This document shows positions 9,904-17,503 of a stretch of 64,000 bases of DNA, piece by piece. The first letter of the stretch is position 1; every line of letters begins with the position of its first letter. Source of the stretch: Hymenobacter chitinivorans DSM 11115. GTDB lineage: Bacteria; Bacteroidota; Bacteroidia; Cytophagales; Hymenobacteraceae. Position numbers and translations under genes: made by a program. Under the pieces are notes generated by a model, which saw nothing but the letters and a program-made list of their open reading frames with translations, was not told where the DNA came from and searched no databases. The DNA lies in contig NZ_PGFA01000004.1 of NCBI RefSeq assembly GCF_002797555.1, forward strand, positions 248,001-312,000, read 5' to 3'.

Positions 9904-10313
9904 ACGGCCAAGTCACAAGAACCATTAAAGCTTTTGGATGGCGCATCGAAGGAGCCACGCGCCGAAATGGGCGGAACCAAGACGTCCTGGTCGTTCTGGG
10001 TGATGCGCAGGGTGAAGTCGTAGGGCTCCTCTGAATTATCACTGAAGCCGAAAAAGGTAATGGACCAGCCCAGCTTCCAGCCTGCCATTTCCTTGATGGC
10101 GTTGACTTTGGGCTCGTGAGGCGGAAAGATGGTGGGGTCAAGCACTACTTTCCGCAGGCTCTGCTGGTTGTCGCCCTGGTTGATTTCAACCCATCTGCCA
10201 CTGCCCGGCGCCTGTACCAGGAAGTGAAACTTGCAGTAAGAAATACCGCCCATGGAGAGCTCCACAACGGGCATTGGGCCAGCCGGGTCGAAGGTTGCAG
10301 TCATAGAAGCCAT
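9900..10313 (-). CDS. Hypothetical protein, beta-rich (137 aa)
   Basis: No family is recognised. ATG 10313 is chosen since the upstream part of the frame lies inside the end region of the previous gene; ATG 10304 is also possible. There is no signal peptide or membrane segment. The sequence is rich in beta-type residues (VVELSMGGISYCKFHFLVQ; WKLGWSITFFGFSDNS), suggesting a small soluble beta-sandwich. It follows the membrane protein gene and overlaps the next gene by 4 bp, so it belongs to the same operon. Confidence 0.6.
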   Translation of the reverse strand: MASMTATFDPAGPMPVVELSMGGISYCKFHFLVQAPGSGRWVEINQGDNQQSLRKVVLDPTIFPPHEPKVNAIKEMAGWKLGWSITFFGFSDNSEEPYDFTLRITQNDQDVLVPPISARGSFDAPSKSFNGSCDLAV

Positions 10314-10384
10314 AGCTGTTGAAGGATGAAAAAGTGAGAAAATAGAACCACGGTATTGGGTGCGGTGGGCCAGCGGCGGCACCG

Positions 10385-11821
10385 CTAGGACTTCTGAGGC
10401 ATCCGCGGGGGCTTGATGCCCAGGTTGCGAATATTGACGACGCGGCAAAGCAGATCAAACCAGAAGGGGGCGCCTACCGCCAGCAACAGGGCCGTAATAA
10501 CCCAGCCCAGCCAGGTTTGCCAGCCTTGCTGCACCTGGTACTGCGGATTAAACCAGTGGCTTTGCTGGGCCTGACTGCGCCGGGCTGAATCGGCCTGGGC
10601 TGCTTTTCGCAGCTCGCTCAGCTGTTTTTGCTGCTCCGCGGCTAGCCGGGTCGGGGTGCGGTTGCTGCTTTGGGCCAGTTCTTTGGGCAGAGCCCCCGGA
10701 GTTTGAGGCAGGGAGCTGATTTGCCACCGGTAGCCGGTCACGGCCAGGTCGCGGTCGAGCAAGGGCAGGGCCTGGCGCTGGTAGCGCCGGTAGTGCGCCG
10801 GCACCGTCACCAGCACCCAGGTGTCGCCGGAAGCCCCGGCTGCTTTGCTGGCTTTGAGCTTACCGTCTTTATCACGCAGGCGGGCCTCGGTGCGGGCCGC
10901 AATTTCTTCGTAGAAATCCGGAAGCGTGGTGCTGTCTATTGGAGCCAGGGCCACTTTGCGCGCCCGGATGGTGTCTCGGCTGGGCCGCCCGATGGGGAAG
11001 CCATACCCGCGCAACTGCGTGGCCGCGTCGGCAATGGTTTGCTGGGTGGCCTGGACGTAAGTCACCAGGCTGTCGGTGTTGGCCGCTACTTTGGGCGGCG
11101 TAATGGGGCTGCCCTGGGCGCTGGAAGGCAGCTTTTGGGTAATCAGCGTCGAAATCTGGCCCCGCTCGGCATCGTGGGTGCGCAGGTACTGGATAATGTA
11201 GGGCGTGTCGATGTTGCCCAGCGCGGCCACCAGTACCCCGATGAAAAAGAGCCGGGGCCGCACCCGGCGCTTGTACCAGCCGGTGAGTCGTTCCCCGTAA
11301 GCATCGTACCAGGCAGCAATGTTGCGCTGGTAGATTTCCAGCGCGTCGGGCTTGGTTTGGTCAACGTTGCTCAGCAGGTCGGCCAGGAGCGTGATGGCCG
11401 GCGGATTGAGCGTTGCCGGCGGGGCGGCCAGGGCCGCCGCCACGGCCTGAATAGGAGTAGCGGGAGCCACGGCCGCGCCAGCAGTGGGGGCCAGCAGGTT
11501 CAGCAGGGTTTTGGCAAACAGGTCTGGCGCGATGTAAGCGGGCAGGCCATCTTTGCCAAGCCACCAGCTGAGCGGGGCCGTAGCCGCCACCACGTTCGGA
11601 GCGGCCTGGTCTGGCGGCGACAACAGGGCTACCGGGGCGTTGGCGTACAGGGCGTTGGCCGTGTCGACGCCGAGTGAGCCTTGCAGCTGCTCGTAGAGAA
11701 ATTTGCCCCGCACGTTGCGGTAGCCGGCCCACAGCTCGTAAATTGACAAGACCACCTGGCTGCAGATCAAATACAGAAAAGCCATTGCAATAGCTATTTC
11801 GAGTAGCATGGCCAGCGTCAT
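10385..11821 (-). CDS. Hypothetical membrane protein with N- and C-terminal membrane helices
   Basis: A 478-residue protein of unknown function. It starts with a membrane helix (LLEIAIAMAFLYLICSQVVL), has a second near residues 190-205 (LFFIGVLVAALGNIDTPYII) and ends with a helix and a GAPFWFDLL box (residues about 445-465). The region between is mostly soluble, with a long Ala/Pro-rich linker and an EQQKQLSELRKAAQAD coiled coil before the last helix. The 20-bp motif at 11885-11904 precedes it by 64 bp. The GAPFWFD ending occurs in membrane proteins of several phyla, but the family has no known job as far as I can tell. Confidence 0.65.
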   Translation of the reverse strand: MTLAMLLEIAIAMAFLYLICSQVVLSIYELWAGYRNVRGKFLYEQLQGSLGVDTANALYANAPVALLSPPDQAAPNVVAATAPLSWWLGKDGLPAYIAPDLFAKTLLNLLAPTAGAAVAPATPIQAVAAALAAPPATLNPPAITLLADLLSNVDQTKPDALEIYQRNIAAWYDAYGERLTGWYKRRVRPRLFFIGVLVAALGNIDTPYIIQYLRTHDAERGQISTLITQKLPSSAQGSPITPPKVAANTDSLVTYVQATQQTIADAATQLRGYGFPIGRPSRDTIRARKVALAPIDSTTLPDFYEEIAARTEARLRDKDGKLKASKAAGASGDTWVLVTVPAHYRRYQRQALPLLDRDLAVTGYRWQISSLPQTPGALPKELAQSSNRTPTRLAAEQQKQLSELRKAAQADSARRSQAQQSHWFNPQYQVQQGWQTWLGWVITALLLAVGAPFWFDLLCRVVNIRNLGIKPPRMPQKS

Positions 11822-11884
11822 AAACCGAGTAGTGAGCAGTGGAAAATAATGCCGAAATGTAGGGTAAGCTCACGCCCGACTTTT

Positions 11885-11904
11885 CCGTGCCACCACTGAA
11901 CTTT
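11885..11904 (-). promoter_or_regulatory. Conserved 20-bp motif, copy 1
   Basis: Read on the minus strand it is AAAGTTCAGTGGTGGCACGG, ending 64 bp before the start codon at 11821. Near-identical motifs occur at 16410-16429 and 34384-34403, each upstream of a minus-strand operon. A TACATTTC sequence resembling the -7 box lies between this copy and the gene, so the motif may be an activator site above a standard promoter. Confidence 0.6.
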
Positions 11905-11955
11905 GCCCTGCCGTCTCCTGGCCCGCGCCCCTGAAGAAACGTCGGGGGGTAAGCT

Positions 11956-14900
11956 TTAATGGCCGTTGGGCTGGGCTGAATTTTGTTCCGAGTTTGTTTT
12001 GAGCTGCGCAAAAATGCCGGGTAGGCTGGCTGAAGAAGCCGGCGTAAACGTGCCGCCGCTGGTGGCCAGCTCCTGAATAATATGCATACCCAGGCGCCGG
12101 TAACTCTCAAACTGGGGCTCACTGAAGAACTGGTCGGCGGTAGACTGGTGGGGAAAGGCCGCATTTTTGTCGGCGTACTCCCGCACGTCGGTTGGCTCCT
12201 CGCCGGTGAGCGAGGTTTTTAGGTAAAGGAGGTAGCCCGAGGGCTGGTTCGGTGGGTCGTCGGGGTAGTTGATGGTGCCCACGGCATAGTGCCGGCTGGA
12301 AATTCGCTTGGTTCGGTTCGTGATTGGCCTTACGTCAATTTTTATTTCAACCCCGAAATCCACCAGGCAGCGCCGAATAGCATTGGCCAGACCCTCGCAG
12401 GTAAACAGGTGGTCTTCTTCGCCGTCGCCCAGAATAATGTAGCGGCAGCGGCGGCGCACCAGCTCGTAGAGGCCCATATTATCGAAGTGCCCTCCGTCGG
12501 AGAGATTCACAAACCAGTCGTCGGTAGCGGAGCGGCCCACCAGATCCTTGAGCAGGTAGAGTAGGCCCAGACCCGGCCCCGAGCGGCGCCAGGTGTCTTG
12601 CTGCCGCGGATTGCCGATCCACCAGCCCAGGCGAATGTTGAAGAGCGTCAGCAAAAAGGCCGAGGCCGGCGAGGAGCTGTAGCCCCGGTTCGGATTCACG
12701 GCCGCCCCAGAAATGGTGAGGGCCGTGCCCAGGCCCGGGCCATTGCTGTCGGGGTAGGCGTACTGCCGGGTCGGGCGGTAGCCAAAGTCGTAGGTGGGCA
12801 CATTGGGGTTGATGGCCCGGATGCGGCTGATGTCGAAGCCGCAGTAGTGCGCCGTAAACACGAAGGATTCGGCCTTGCGGTCCTGCCGGTCCAGCTCCAG
12901 CTCCGAAATCACCGTAGCATTCAGGGCCGTGTTGATGATAAGGTAGGGCCCGTCGTAGGGCGTGGTGAAAGTCAGCGGGTCGTGGCGGCGCAGGCTGCAG
13001 AGCTTCACGTCGTCGCGCCGGTCGAAGCTGGTGAAGGGGTTGGCGGTGAAGGCCCGCTCAGTGCGGCGGCGCGACGCGCCCAGGTAGGCCCGGGTCAGGC
13101 GGTTGCGGTAGAAGTGGTGCAGGGAAAACTCGTTGACATCGACGCGCCAGGCGAGCAGCAGGGCCAGCAGGGCCAGCAGGGCGCAGCAAACCAGGGCGTG
13201 CTGCTGCTCATTGCCCAAGCCCCAGTTGAGGCCTAATACCGCCTGCAGGGCGTTGGCAACCAGCAGCAATACGCCCAGGCCGAAAGCGTAAGGCCCGATG
13301 CTGAGCAGCGTGTTCAGCCAGGAACTGGACTGTTGTTGGTCGGGCTGAGCCGGGGTCCGCTCACTGTAGGCCCAGCGCAGGGCCGCCAGTACCAGCGCCA
13401 CCCAGCCCGTGGCGGCTACCTGGGCCCCCAGGTGTTTTTGAATAACGCCAACCAGGTCATTGCCGAGCAGGATGCAGCCCGTCAGCACCAGCCACAGCAC
13501 CACGGCCAGGGTGATGACGGCACCCATGCGGCCCCACCACTCGCGCCGCTCATCGGGAAAGTTGCGCCCCAGCAGAGCCATGCGGGTGACGACCGTCACG
13601 GCCAGGGTTTCTACTACCACTGGCAGGCCCAGAATAAAGGCGACATTCCGGTACAAGGTCGGATTGGAACCAGCCTTCTTAACCGGGTACTGCAGCGCTG
13701 TATAGAGCGTGGCGCCCGGGGGCTGAGAAAAGGAGCCAATCTTGACCAACTCCCGCACTTGCTGTTGCTGCACGGAAATGCTGGTGTGGAACAGCGCGTG
13801 CAGCCCCTTCCAGGTGAGCACCAGCGCTATTAGGCCAACCAGAGCCGCCAGCAGGCTGCCCATAAAAATCAGGACCCAGGTCCCGATCCAGGGCCAGAAT
13901 TTGAAGTCATCTTCCTCAGCGGCGGCGTCAGGCTGGCCGTAAAAGCACCGGTCGTAGCGCCCGATGATGGCCACCAGCAGCAGCACGGCCAGCAGCGTGG
14001 CAGCTATCCAGGCGCATTCACGCCAGATACTCACCCAGAATCCGACAAAGCCCAGGTTAAAATCGGGCGGGGTATGGTGCACCATCAGGGCGCTGCCAAT
14101 GCCGCCCACGGCCAGGCAGCAAACCAGTGTGCTCGTAACCAGGAAACCCACGCGCGCCTTTGGCGGCCAGGTGTGGCCCGCCCCGTACATGCTCATGCCC
14201 AGGCCCCCGGCCGTACCGGCCACCACCGCCAGCCCCGAAAGCAAGCTGGTCCAGAACCGCGGGGAGTAGTTATCGGCAGAGAGGGGAGTCTGCCAGCAGT
14301 GCCGCAGCCACACGCCCAGGGCCAGCACCGAGCCCAGGGCCAAAACCAGAATCAGCTGATTGAGCACGGTGTTGCGCAGCCAGGTCAGGCCCAGCGTCCA
14401 GGAGTCTTTCGACATGATGCTGGGGTTGGGGGCCAGGTAGTTGCTGAACATGCGCAGCCAGCGGATGGGGCGCACTTCTTCCGCCCGGGGCTCGGGGGCA
14501 ATGTTGGGGCAGAGCCGGTCTACCACTTTGCTGAGTGCGCCGGCCCGCTTCACCCAGGCCGTAAACCAGGCCCCCAGGTAGCTCCCGCCCGACACCGTGG
14601 ACAGATAGTCGACGTGGGGCAGCCAGCCGTAGCTGGCCAGCATCTGCAAAATGCCCAGGTTGAAGGTAGCCGACCGGATACCGCCGCCCGAAAACGCCAG
14701 GCCGCACAGCTCCAGGGTGCGGGCCCGCTCAAAAACGTCGTAGCTGGCCGGCAGCGGCTGGCCCGGGCCGCCGTGGCGCCGGGCTTCCACTTCCTGCAGC
14801 TCGCACCGTAGGATTACCTCGAAGGGCAGGGCACATTCGCCTTCCCGCAGTACCTGGTCCCGGGCGCTGTCGTCGAGGAGCAGGAGCAGGCTTTTTTCCG

Positions 14901-15462
14901 GAGTCAGCGCCTCCTTTTTCTGCAGAACTTCCTTGGCCTTGCGCACCATAACCGGCTCGTAAGGAGCCAGGACTTCCACCATGGTTTGCCGGACTTGCGG
15001 CTCGTTGTAGAGCAAGCTCCGGATGGCGTAGCGCCACTGCTCGGGGGGCGGAAAGTTCTCCGGCTTGGTTCCCAGGAGGTGGGCTCGTTTGTGCAGCCCT
15101 TCCAGCAGCAGCTTTCGTTTGGGCAGCAATAAGGTTTGAAGCAAGCCGAGGGCCTGGTGTACAAAGGTTTCCAGGCCTTGGGTCGGTGGGGCGCTGGCTT
15201 GGGTAGAAGGATACTTTTCGGGCGCGGCCAGCTCTACCGCCCCGGCGGCCAAATCGGGATAATCGGTAAGCGTGGTGCGAAGCTGCCGCTCAAACCCGGG
15301 AAGATTGTCGTCCGTCAGCTCCAAGGCCAGCAGGGCAGGGTACGCCGTGGGCGTAGTGGGCGGAGTAGAGGTCAGCGTCTTGGGCGGCATCAGGACCAGC
15401 GCATCCTGCAGCAGGCCCACGTACCCGGTTAGGCGCGCTGCTAGTTCCGTTACTACATCCAT
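11956..15462 (-). CDS. Giant patatin-like phospholipase with inserted membrane domain
   Basis: Patatins are Ser/Asp-dyad lipid acyl hydrolases. The oxyanion motif GGGIRS is at about residues 259-264, the nucleophile motif VSGGSYLG at about 288-295, and the catalytic Asp in DGGHFDN only at about 987-993. Between Ser and Asp lies an insertion with about nine or ten hydrophobic helices (for example LILVLALGSVLALGVWL, WVLIFMGSLLAALVGLIALV, ALVCCALLALLALLLAW). Residues 1-250 form a helical N-terminal region. At 1168 residues it is several times the size of a simple patatin. The gene follows the LysM/CHAP-like gene by 63 bp and is probably co-transcribed. The lipid substrate is unknown. Confidence 0.88.
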   Translation of the reverse strand: MDVVTELAARLTGYVGLLQDALVLMPPKTLTSTPPTTPTAYPALLALELTDDNLPGFERQLRTTLTDYPDLAAGAVELAAPEKYPSTQASAPPTQGLETFVHQALGLLQTLLLPKRKLLLEGLHKRAHLLGTKPENFPPPEQWRYAIRSLLYNEPQVRQTMVEVLAPYEPVMVRKAKEVLQKKEALTPEKSLLLLLDDSARDQVLREGECALPFEVILRCELQEVEARRHGGPGQPLPASYDVFERARTLELCGLAFSGGGIRSATFNLGILQMLASYGWLPHVDYLSTVSGGSYLGAWFTAWVKRAGALSKVVDRLCPNIAPEPRAEEVRPIRWLRMFSNYLAPNPSIMSKDSWTLGLTWLRNTVLNQLILVLALGSVLALGVWLRHCWQTPLSADNYSPRFWTSLLSGLAVVAGTAGGLGMSMYGAGHTWPPKARVGFLVTSTLVCCLAVGGIGSALMVHHTPPDFNLGFVGFWVSIWRECAWIAATLLAVLLLVAIIGRYDRCFYGQPDAAAEEDDFKFWPWIGTWVLIFMGSLLAALVGLIALVLTWKGLHALFHTSISVQQQQVRELVKIGSFSQPPGATLYTALQYPVKKAGSNPTLYRNVAFILGLPVVVETLAVTVVTRMALLGRNFPDERREWWGRMGAVITLAVVLWLVLTGCILLGNDLVGVIQKHLGAQVAATGWVALVLAALRWAYSERTPAQPDQQQSSSWLNTLLSIGPYAFGLGVLLLVANALQAVLGLNWGLGNEQQHALVCCALLALLALLLAWRVDVNEFSLHHFYRNRLTRAYLGASRRRTERAFTANPFTSFDRRDDVKLCSLRRHDPLTFTTPYDGPYLIINTALNATVISELELDRQDRKAESFVFTAHYCGFDISRIRAINPNVPTYDFGYRPTRQYAYPDSNGPGLGTALTISGAAVNPNRGYSSSPASAFLLTLFNIRLGWWIGNPRQQDTWRRSGPGLGLLYLLKDLVGRSATDDWFVNLSDGGHFDNMGLYELVRRRCRYIILGDGEEDHLFTCEGLANAIRRCLVDFGVEIKIDVRPITNRTKRISSRHYAVGTINYPDDPPNQPSGYLLYLKTSLTGEEPTDVREYADKNAAFPHQSTADQFFSEPQFESYRRLGMHIIQELATSGGTFTPASSASLPGIFAQLKTNSEQNSAQPNGH

Positions 15463-15525
15463 AGCCGCTGCTGGTTAAGAAGTTACATCAAGGAGTTGTC
15501 GGGCTGGCCCGGCCGGCTAGGCACC

Positions 15526-16299
15526 TTAGTCGTGCACGTAATACTTGGGCTGGGCCCGGTGGAAGCCGTCCTTGATGTGGCCCATGTTGAAATTGATGCC
15601 CCCGGCCTGGGCGCAGGCGGGACCCTTGTCGGTGAGCTGGCCCGGGCGGATCACGGCCGTGTGGCCGTGACCTCCGCTGGGATTTTTCCAGAGCGCCACG
15701 GCTACTTTGCCCAGGTTGGCCTGGTCCTGGGCCTGGCTGGCGGTGGCCAGCTGCCAGGCGTCGTGCGGCACGCCCTCGGTGCGCATCCACTCTACCGTCG
15801 CGTTGATGTTGAGCTCGTGAGCGTGCGGCTGGAAGGGCGCCGCCGCGTGGCCCCGCGGGTCAATCCAGTGCGGAATCTGGCAGCCCATGGCCCGGGTTAC
15901 GTCCCAGAGAAAAATATTGCAGAAGGTGTCGGTGCTGTTGCGCAGGTAGCGCGGGTTGTGGGCCACGGCAAACTGGTTGATGACCTGCTCGTAGATGCCG
16001 GGCTTGCGGTGACCGGGCAAGTTGGTCAGCGGCGGCTGCACAAGGGCCGCGCGGTTGGTGGAAATGGTAGAAGGAGCCGGGTGGACGCCGTTGAAGCTCT
16101 GCGCCTGTCCCGGCAGCTTGGGCGGCATGGGCAGGGGCGCCGGAGTCGGAATCTTGATGAGCTGGCCAATGAGCACCAGATTAGGATTGGTAATCTGCTG
16201 GTTGGCGTCCAGCAGCTCGTCCAGAGTGAGGCCGTGGTGCTGGGCCAGTTTGGCCAGCGTGTCGCCGGCTTTGATTTCGTGAATAGAAGCTACGGGCAT
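15526..16299 (-). CDS. LysM domain plus CHAP/NlpC-like putative peptidoglycan enzyme
   Basis: ATG 16299 is chosen because the LysM repeat starts directly after it (SIHEIKAGDTLAKLAQHHG, then VLIGQLIKIP, residues about 5-50). A Pro-rich linker (51-65) leads to a domain with Cys127 in TDTFCNIFLWD and His211/His213 in GGHGHTAVIRPG, the order and spacing of a Cys-His papain-like CHAP or NlpC/P60 fold. Peptidoglycan amidase or endopeptidase action is inferred. There is no signal peptide, which is odd for a wall enzyme and would fit export by another route. The second member of the 20-bp motif family lies 111 bp upstream; the patatin gene follows. Confidence 0.7.
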   Translation of the reverse strand: MPVASIHEIKAGDTLAKLAQHHGLTLDELLDANQQITNPNLVLIGQLIKIPTPAPLPMPPKLPGQAQSFNGVHPAPSTISTNRAALVQPPLTNLPGHRKPGIYEQVINQFAVAHNPRYLRNSTDTFCNIFLWDVTRAMGCQIPHWIDPRGHAAAPFQPHAHELNINATVEWMRTEGVPHDAWQLATASQAQDQANLGKVAVALWKNPSGGHGHTAVIRPGQLTDKGPACAQAGGINFNMGHIKDGFHRAQPKYYVHD

Positions 16300-16409
16300 A
16301 AGGCAGGGGATGTAAGGTGACACACAGGCAGTAGGACAGGGCCGCCAAGGTCCGGAGCTCCACGGCCCGGCAGCACCTACGATTTGCGCATTCCTGCTTG
16401 CTTTTGTGT

Positions 16410-16429
16410 CCGTACTACCACTGAAATTT
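16410..16429 (-). promoter_or_regulatory. Conserved 20-bp motif, copy 2
   Basis: The minus strand reads AAATTTCAGTGGTAGTACGG, ending 111 bp before the LysM gene start at 16299. It differs from copies 1 and 3 at three or fewer positions each. Confidence 0.6.
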
Positions 16430-16548
16430 GTGCAAGTGCGCTGCCAGTCTGCTAGTTGTACCACGCCGGTTGCCAGTGCTGCGGCCCGGTTCCGCTTGGT
16501 TGGCTCCTCGGCCGGCTTCCCCATTGAAGACTTACCGGAAGAAATATT

Positions 16549-16578
16549 TGCTAATTAAATTAGTTATTGCTAATTAGC
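16549..16578. promoter_or_regulatory. Paired TGCTAATTA sites upstream of the TIR gene
   Basis: TGCTAATTA occurs at 16549-16557 and again at 16568-16576, 19 bp apart; the second copy is part of a perfect 10-bp palindrome GCTAATTAGC (16569-16578). The spacing of two helical turns suits a dimeric regulator. TATCTTTT at 16597-16604 could be the -7 box of the TIR gene. Confidence 0.4.
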
Positions 16579-16611
16579 TTGGGTAAAACCTTGCTCTATC
16601 TTTTTCCCGCT

Positions 16612-17232
16612 ATGAAAACCGCCCGAACCAGTGTATTCATCAGTTACAGCCACGCCGATAGTCATTGGCGGGAGATGCTGACCATTCATTTACACCCCCT
16701 AGTGCGCGACCAGCACGTGCAGATCTGGAGCGACTGGGACATGCACAAGGGTGAACGGTGGCAGGACCGGATTCGGCGGCAGCTGGCCCAGGCCAAGGTG
16801 GCCATCTTCCTGGTCAGCGCCGATTTTCTGGCTTCCGATTTTATCCATGCCGAAGAGCTGCCGCCCTTGCTGGTGGCCGCCGAGCAGGAGGGAGCTATTC
16901 TGCTGTCTATCATCGTGCGGCCCTGCGCCTTTCGGGATTCGCCCCTGAGTCGGCTGCAGGCCATGAACAGCCCTAGTCAGCCCCTGTCGGGAATGAGCAA
17001 AACCCAGCGCGAGCGGGTCATGCTCAGCGTCTACGAAGAACTGCGGAGCGTATTCAGGCCCCAGCCCGGCTTGGCGGAGCCCCCGGCAGCTCCCTTGGGC
17101 GCAGCTAGCAAAAAAACGGGCCGGCTAGCTGCGGCCAAGCCAACTGCCAACCCGCCGGCCGGGCCGGCTGCCTCACCTGCGGCCAAAAAAACGCCGGCCC
17201 GCCCCAAAAACAAGCCTGGGCACGTGGGCTGA
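16612..17232 (+). CDS. TIR domain protein with basic Ala/Pro/Lys tail
   Basis: Bacterial TIR domains often cleave NAD+ or make cyclic ADP-ribose signals, commonly in antiphage defence or as secreted effectors. The TIR fold covers residues about 5-145: box 1 VFISYSH, the loop IWSDWDMHKGERW, and SADFLASDFIHAEELPPL, in which Glu81/Glu82 are candidates for the catalytic Glu. The last 55 residues are low-complexity and basic (AKPTANPPAGPAAS, then KKTPARPKNKPG), like a nucleic-acid or surface-binding tail. ATG 16612 is used; an upstream in-frame ATG at 16567 falls in the regulatory repeat. No second defence domain is fused. It is divergent from the LysM/patatin operon. Confidence 0.87.
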   Translation: MKTARTSVFISYSHADSHWREMLTIHLHPLVRDQHVQIWSDWDMHKGERWQDRIRRQLAQAKVAIFLVSADFLASDFIHAEELPPLLVAAEQEGAILLSIIVRPCAFRDSPLSRLQAMNSPSQPLSGMSKTQRERVMLSVYEELRSVFRPQPGLAEPPAAPLGAASKKTGRLAAAKPTANPPAGPAASPAAKKTPARPKNKPGHVG

Positions 17233-17465
17233 GCGGGCAAGAAAAGCAGCCAGTACCGGGGCCCGTTGCCGGAGTGGCCGGGTAGCCCCATAGGGCTGGG
17301 CCTGGCTGAGCAAACGGGTGAGCTTGGCGCCAAAAATTGAGACGGATTGGCTAGCCAACCAGCAGATATTGGGGAAGTACTACGGAATGTGCTGTAAGTC
17401 CTTTTTAAGAATTTTCTAATCAATTATCTGCTTATCCGCATATAGTAAATTATCAATACGGTTAG

Positions 17466-17473
17466 TAGTTTTG
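17466..17473 (+). promoter_or_regulatory. Candidate -7 box (TAGTTTTG)
   Basis: A full match to TANNTTTG, 30 bp before the ATG of the large T9SS gene, in an A+T-rich stretch (17400-17470). No clear -33 partner is seen. Confidence 0.35.
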
Positions 17474-17503
17474 CGATTCGCTCTCAATCCTTTACACCGT
17501 TGC

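Larger units (their letters stand above)
16300..16611. other. Divergent control region between the LysM operon and the TIR gene
   Basis: These 312 bases hold the promoters of both units. The left part is G+C-rich and carries the 20-bp motif. The right part, next to the TIR gene, is A+T-rich and carries the TGCTAATTA repeats. No gene is seen. Confidence 0.6.

Noticed and set aside
11885-11904. Sigma-54 promoter reading of the 20-bp motif (TGGCACG)
   Set aside because: The -24-like TGGYACG is present but no TTGC follows at the right distance in any of the three copies.
8818-16299. Prophage or contractile injection structure
   Set aside because: LysM and lytic-type domains are present, but no tail sheath, tube, baseplate, portal or terminase gene lies in the window.
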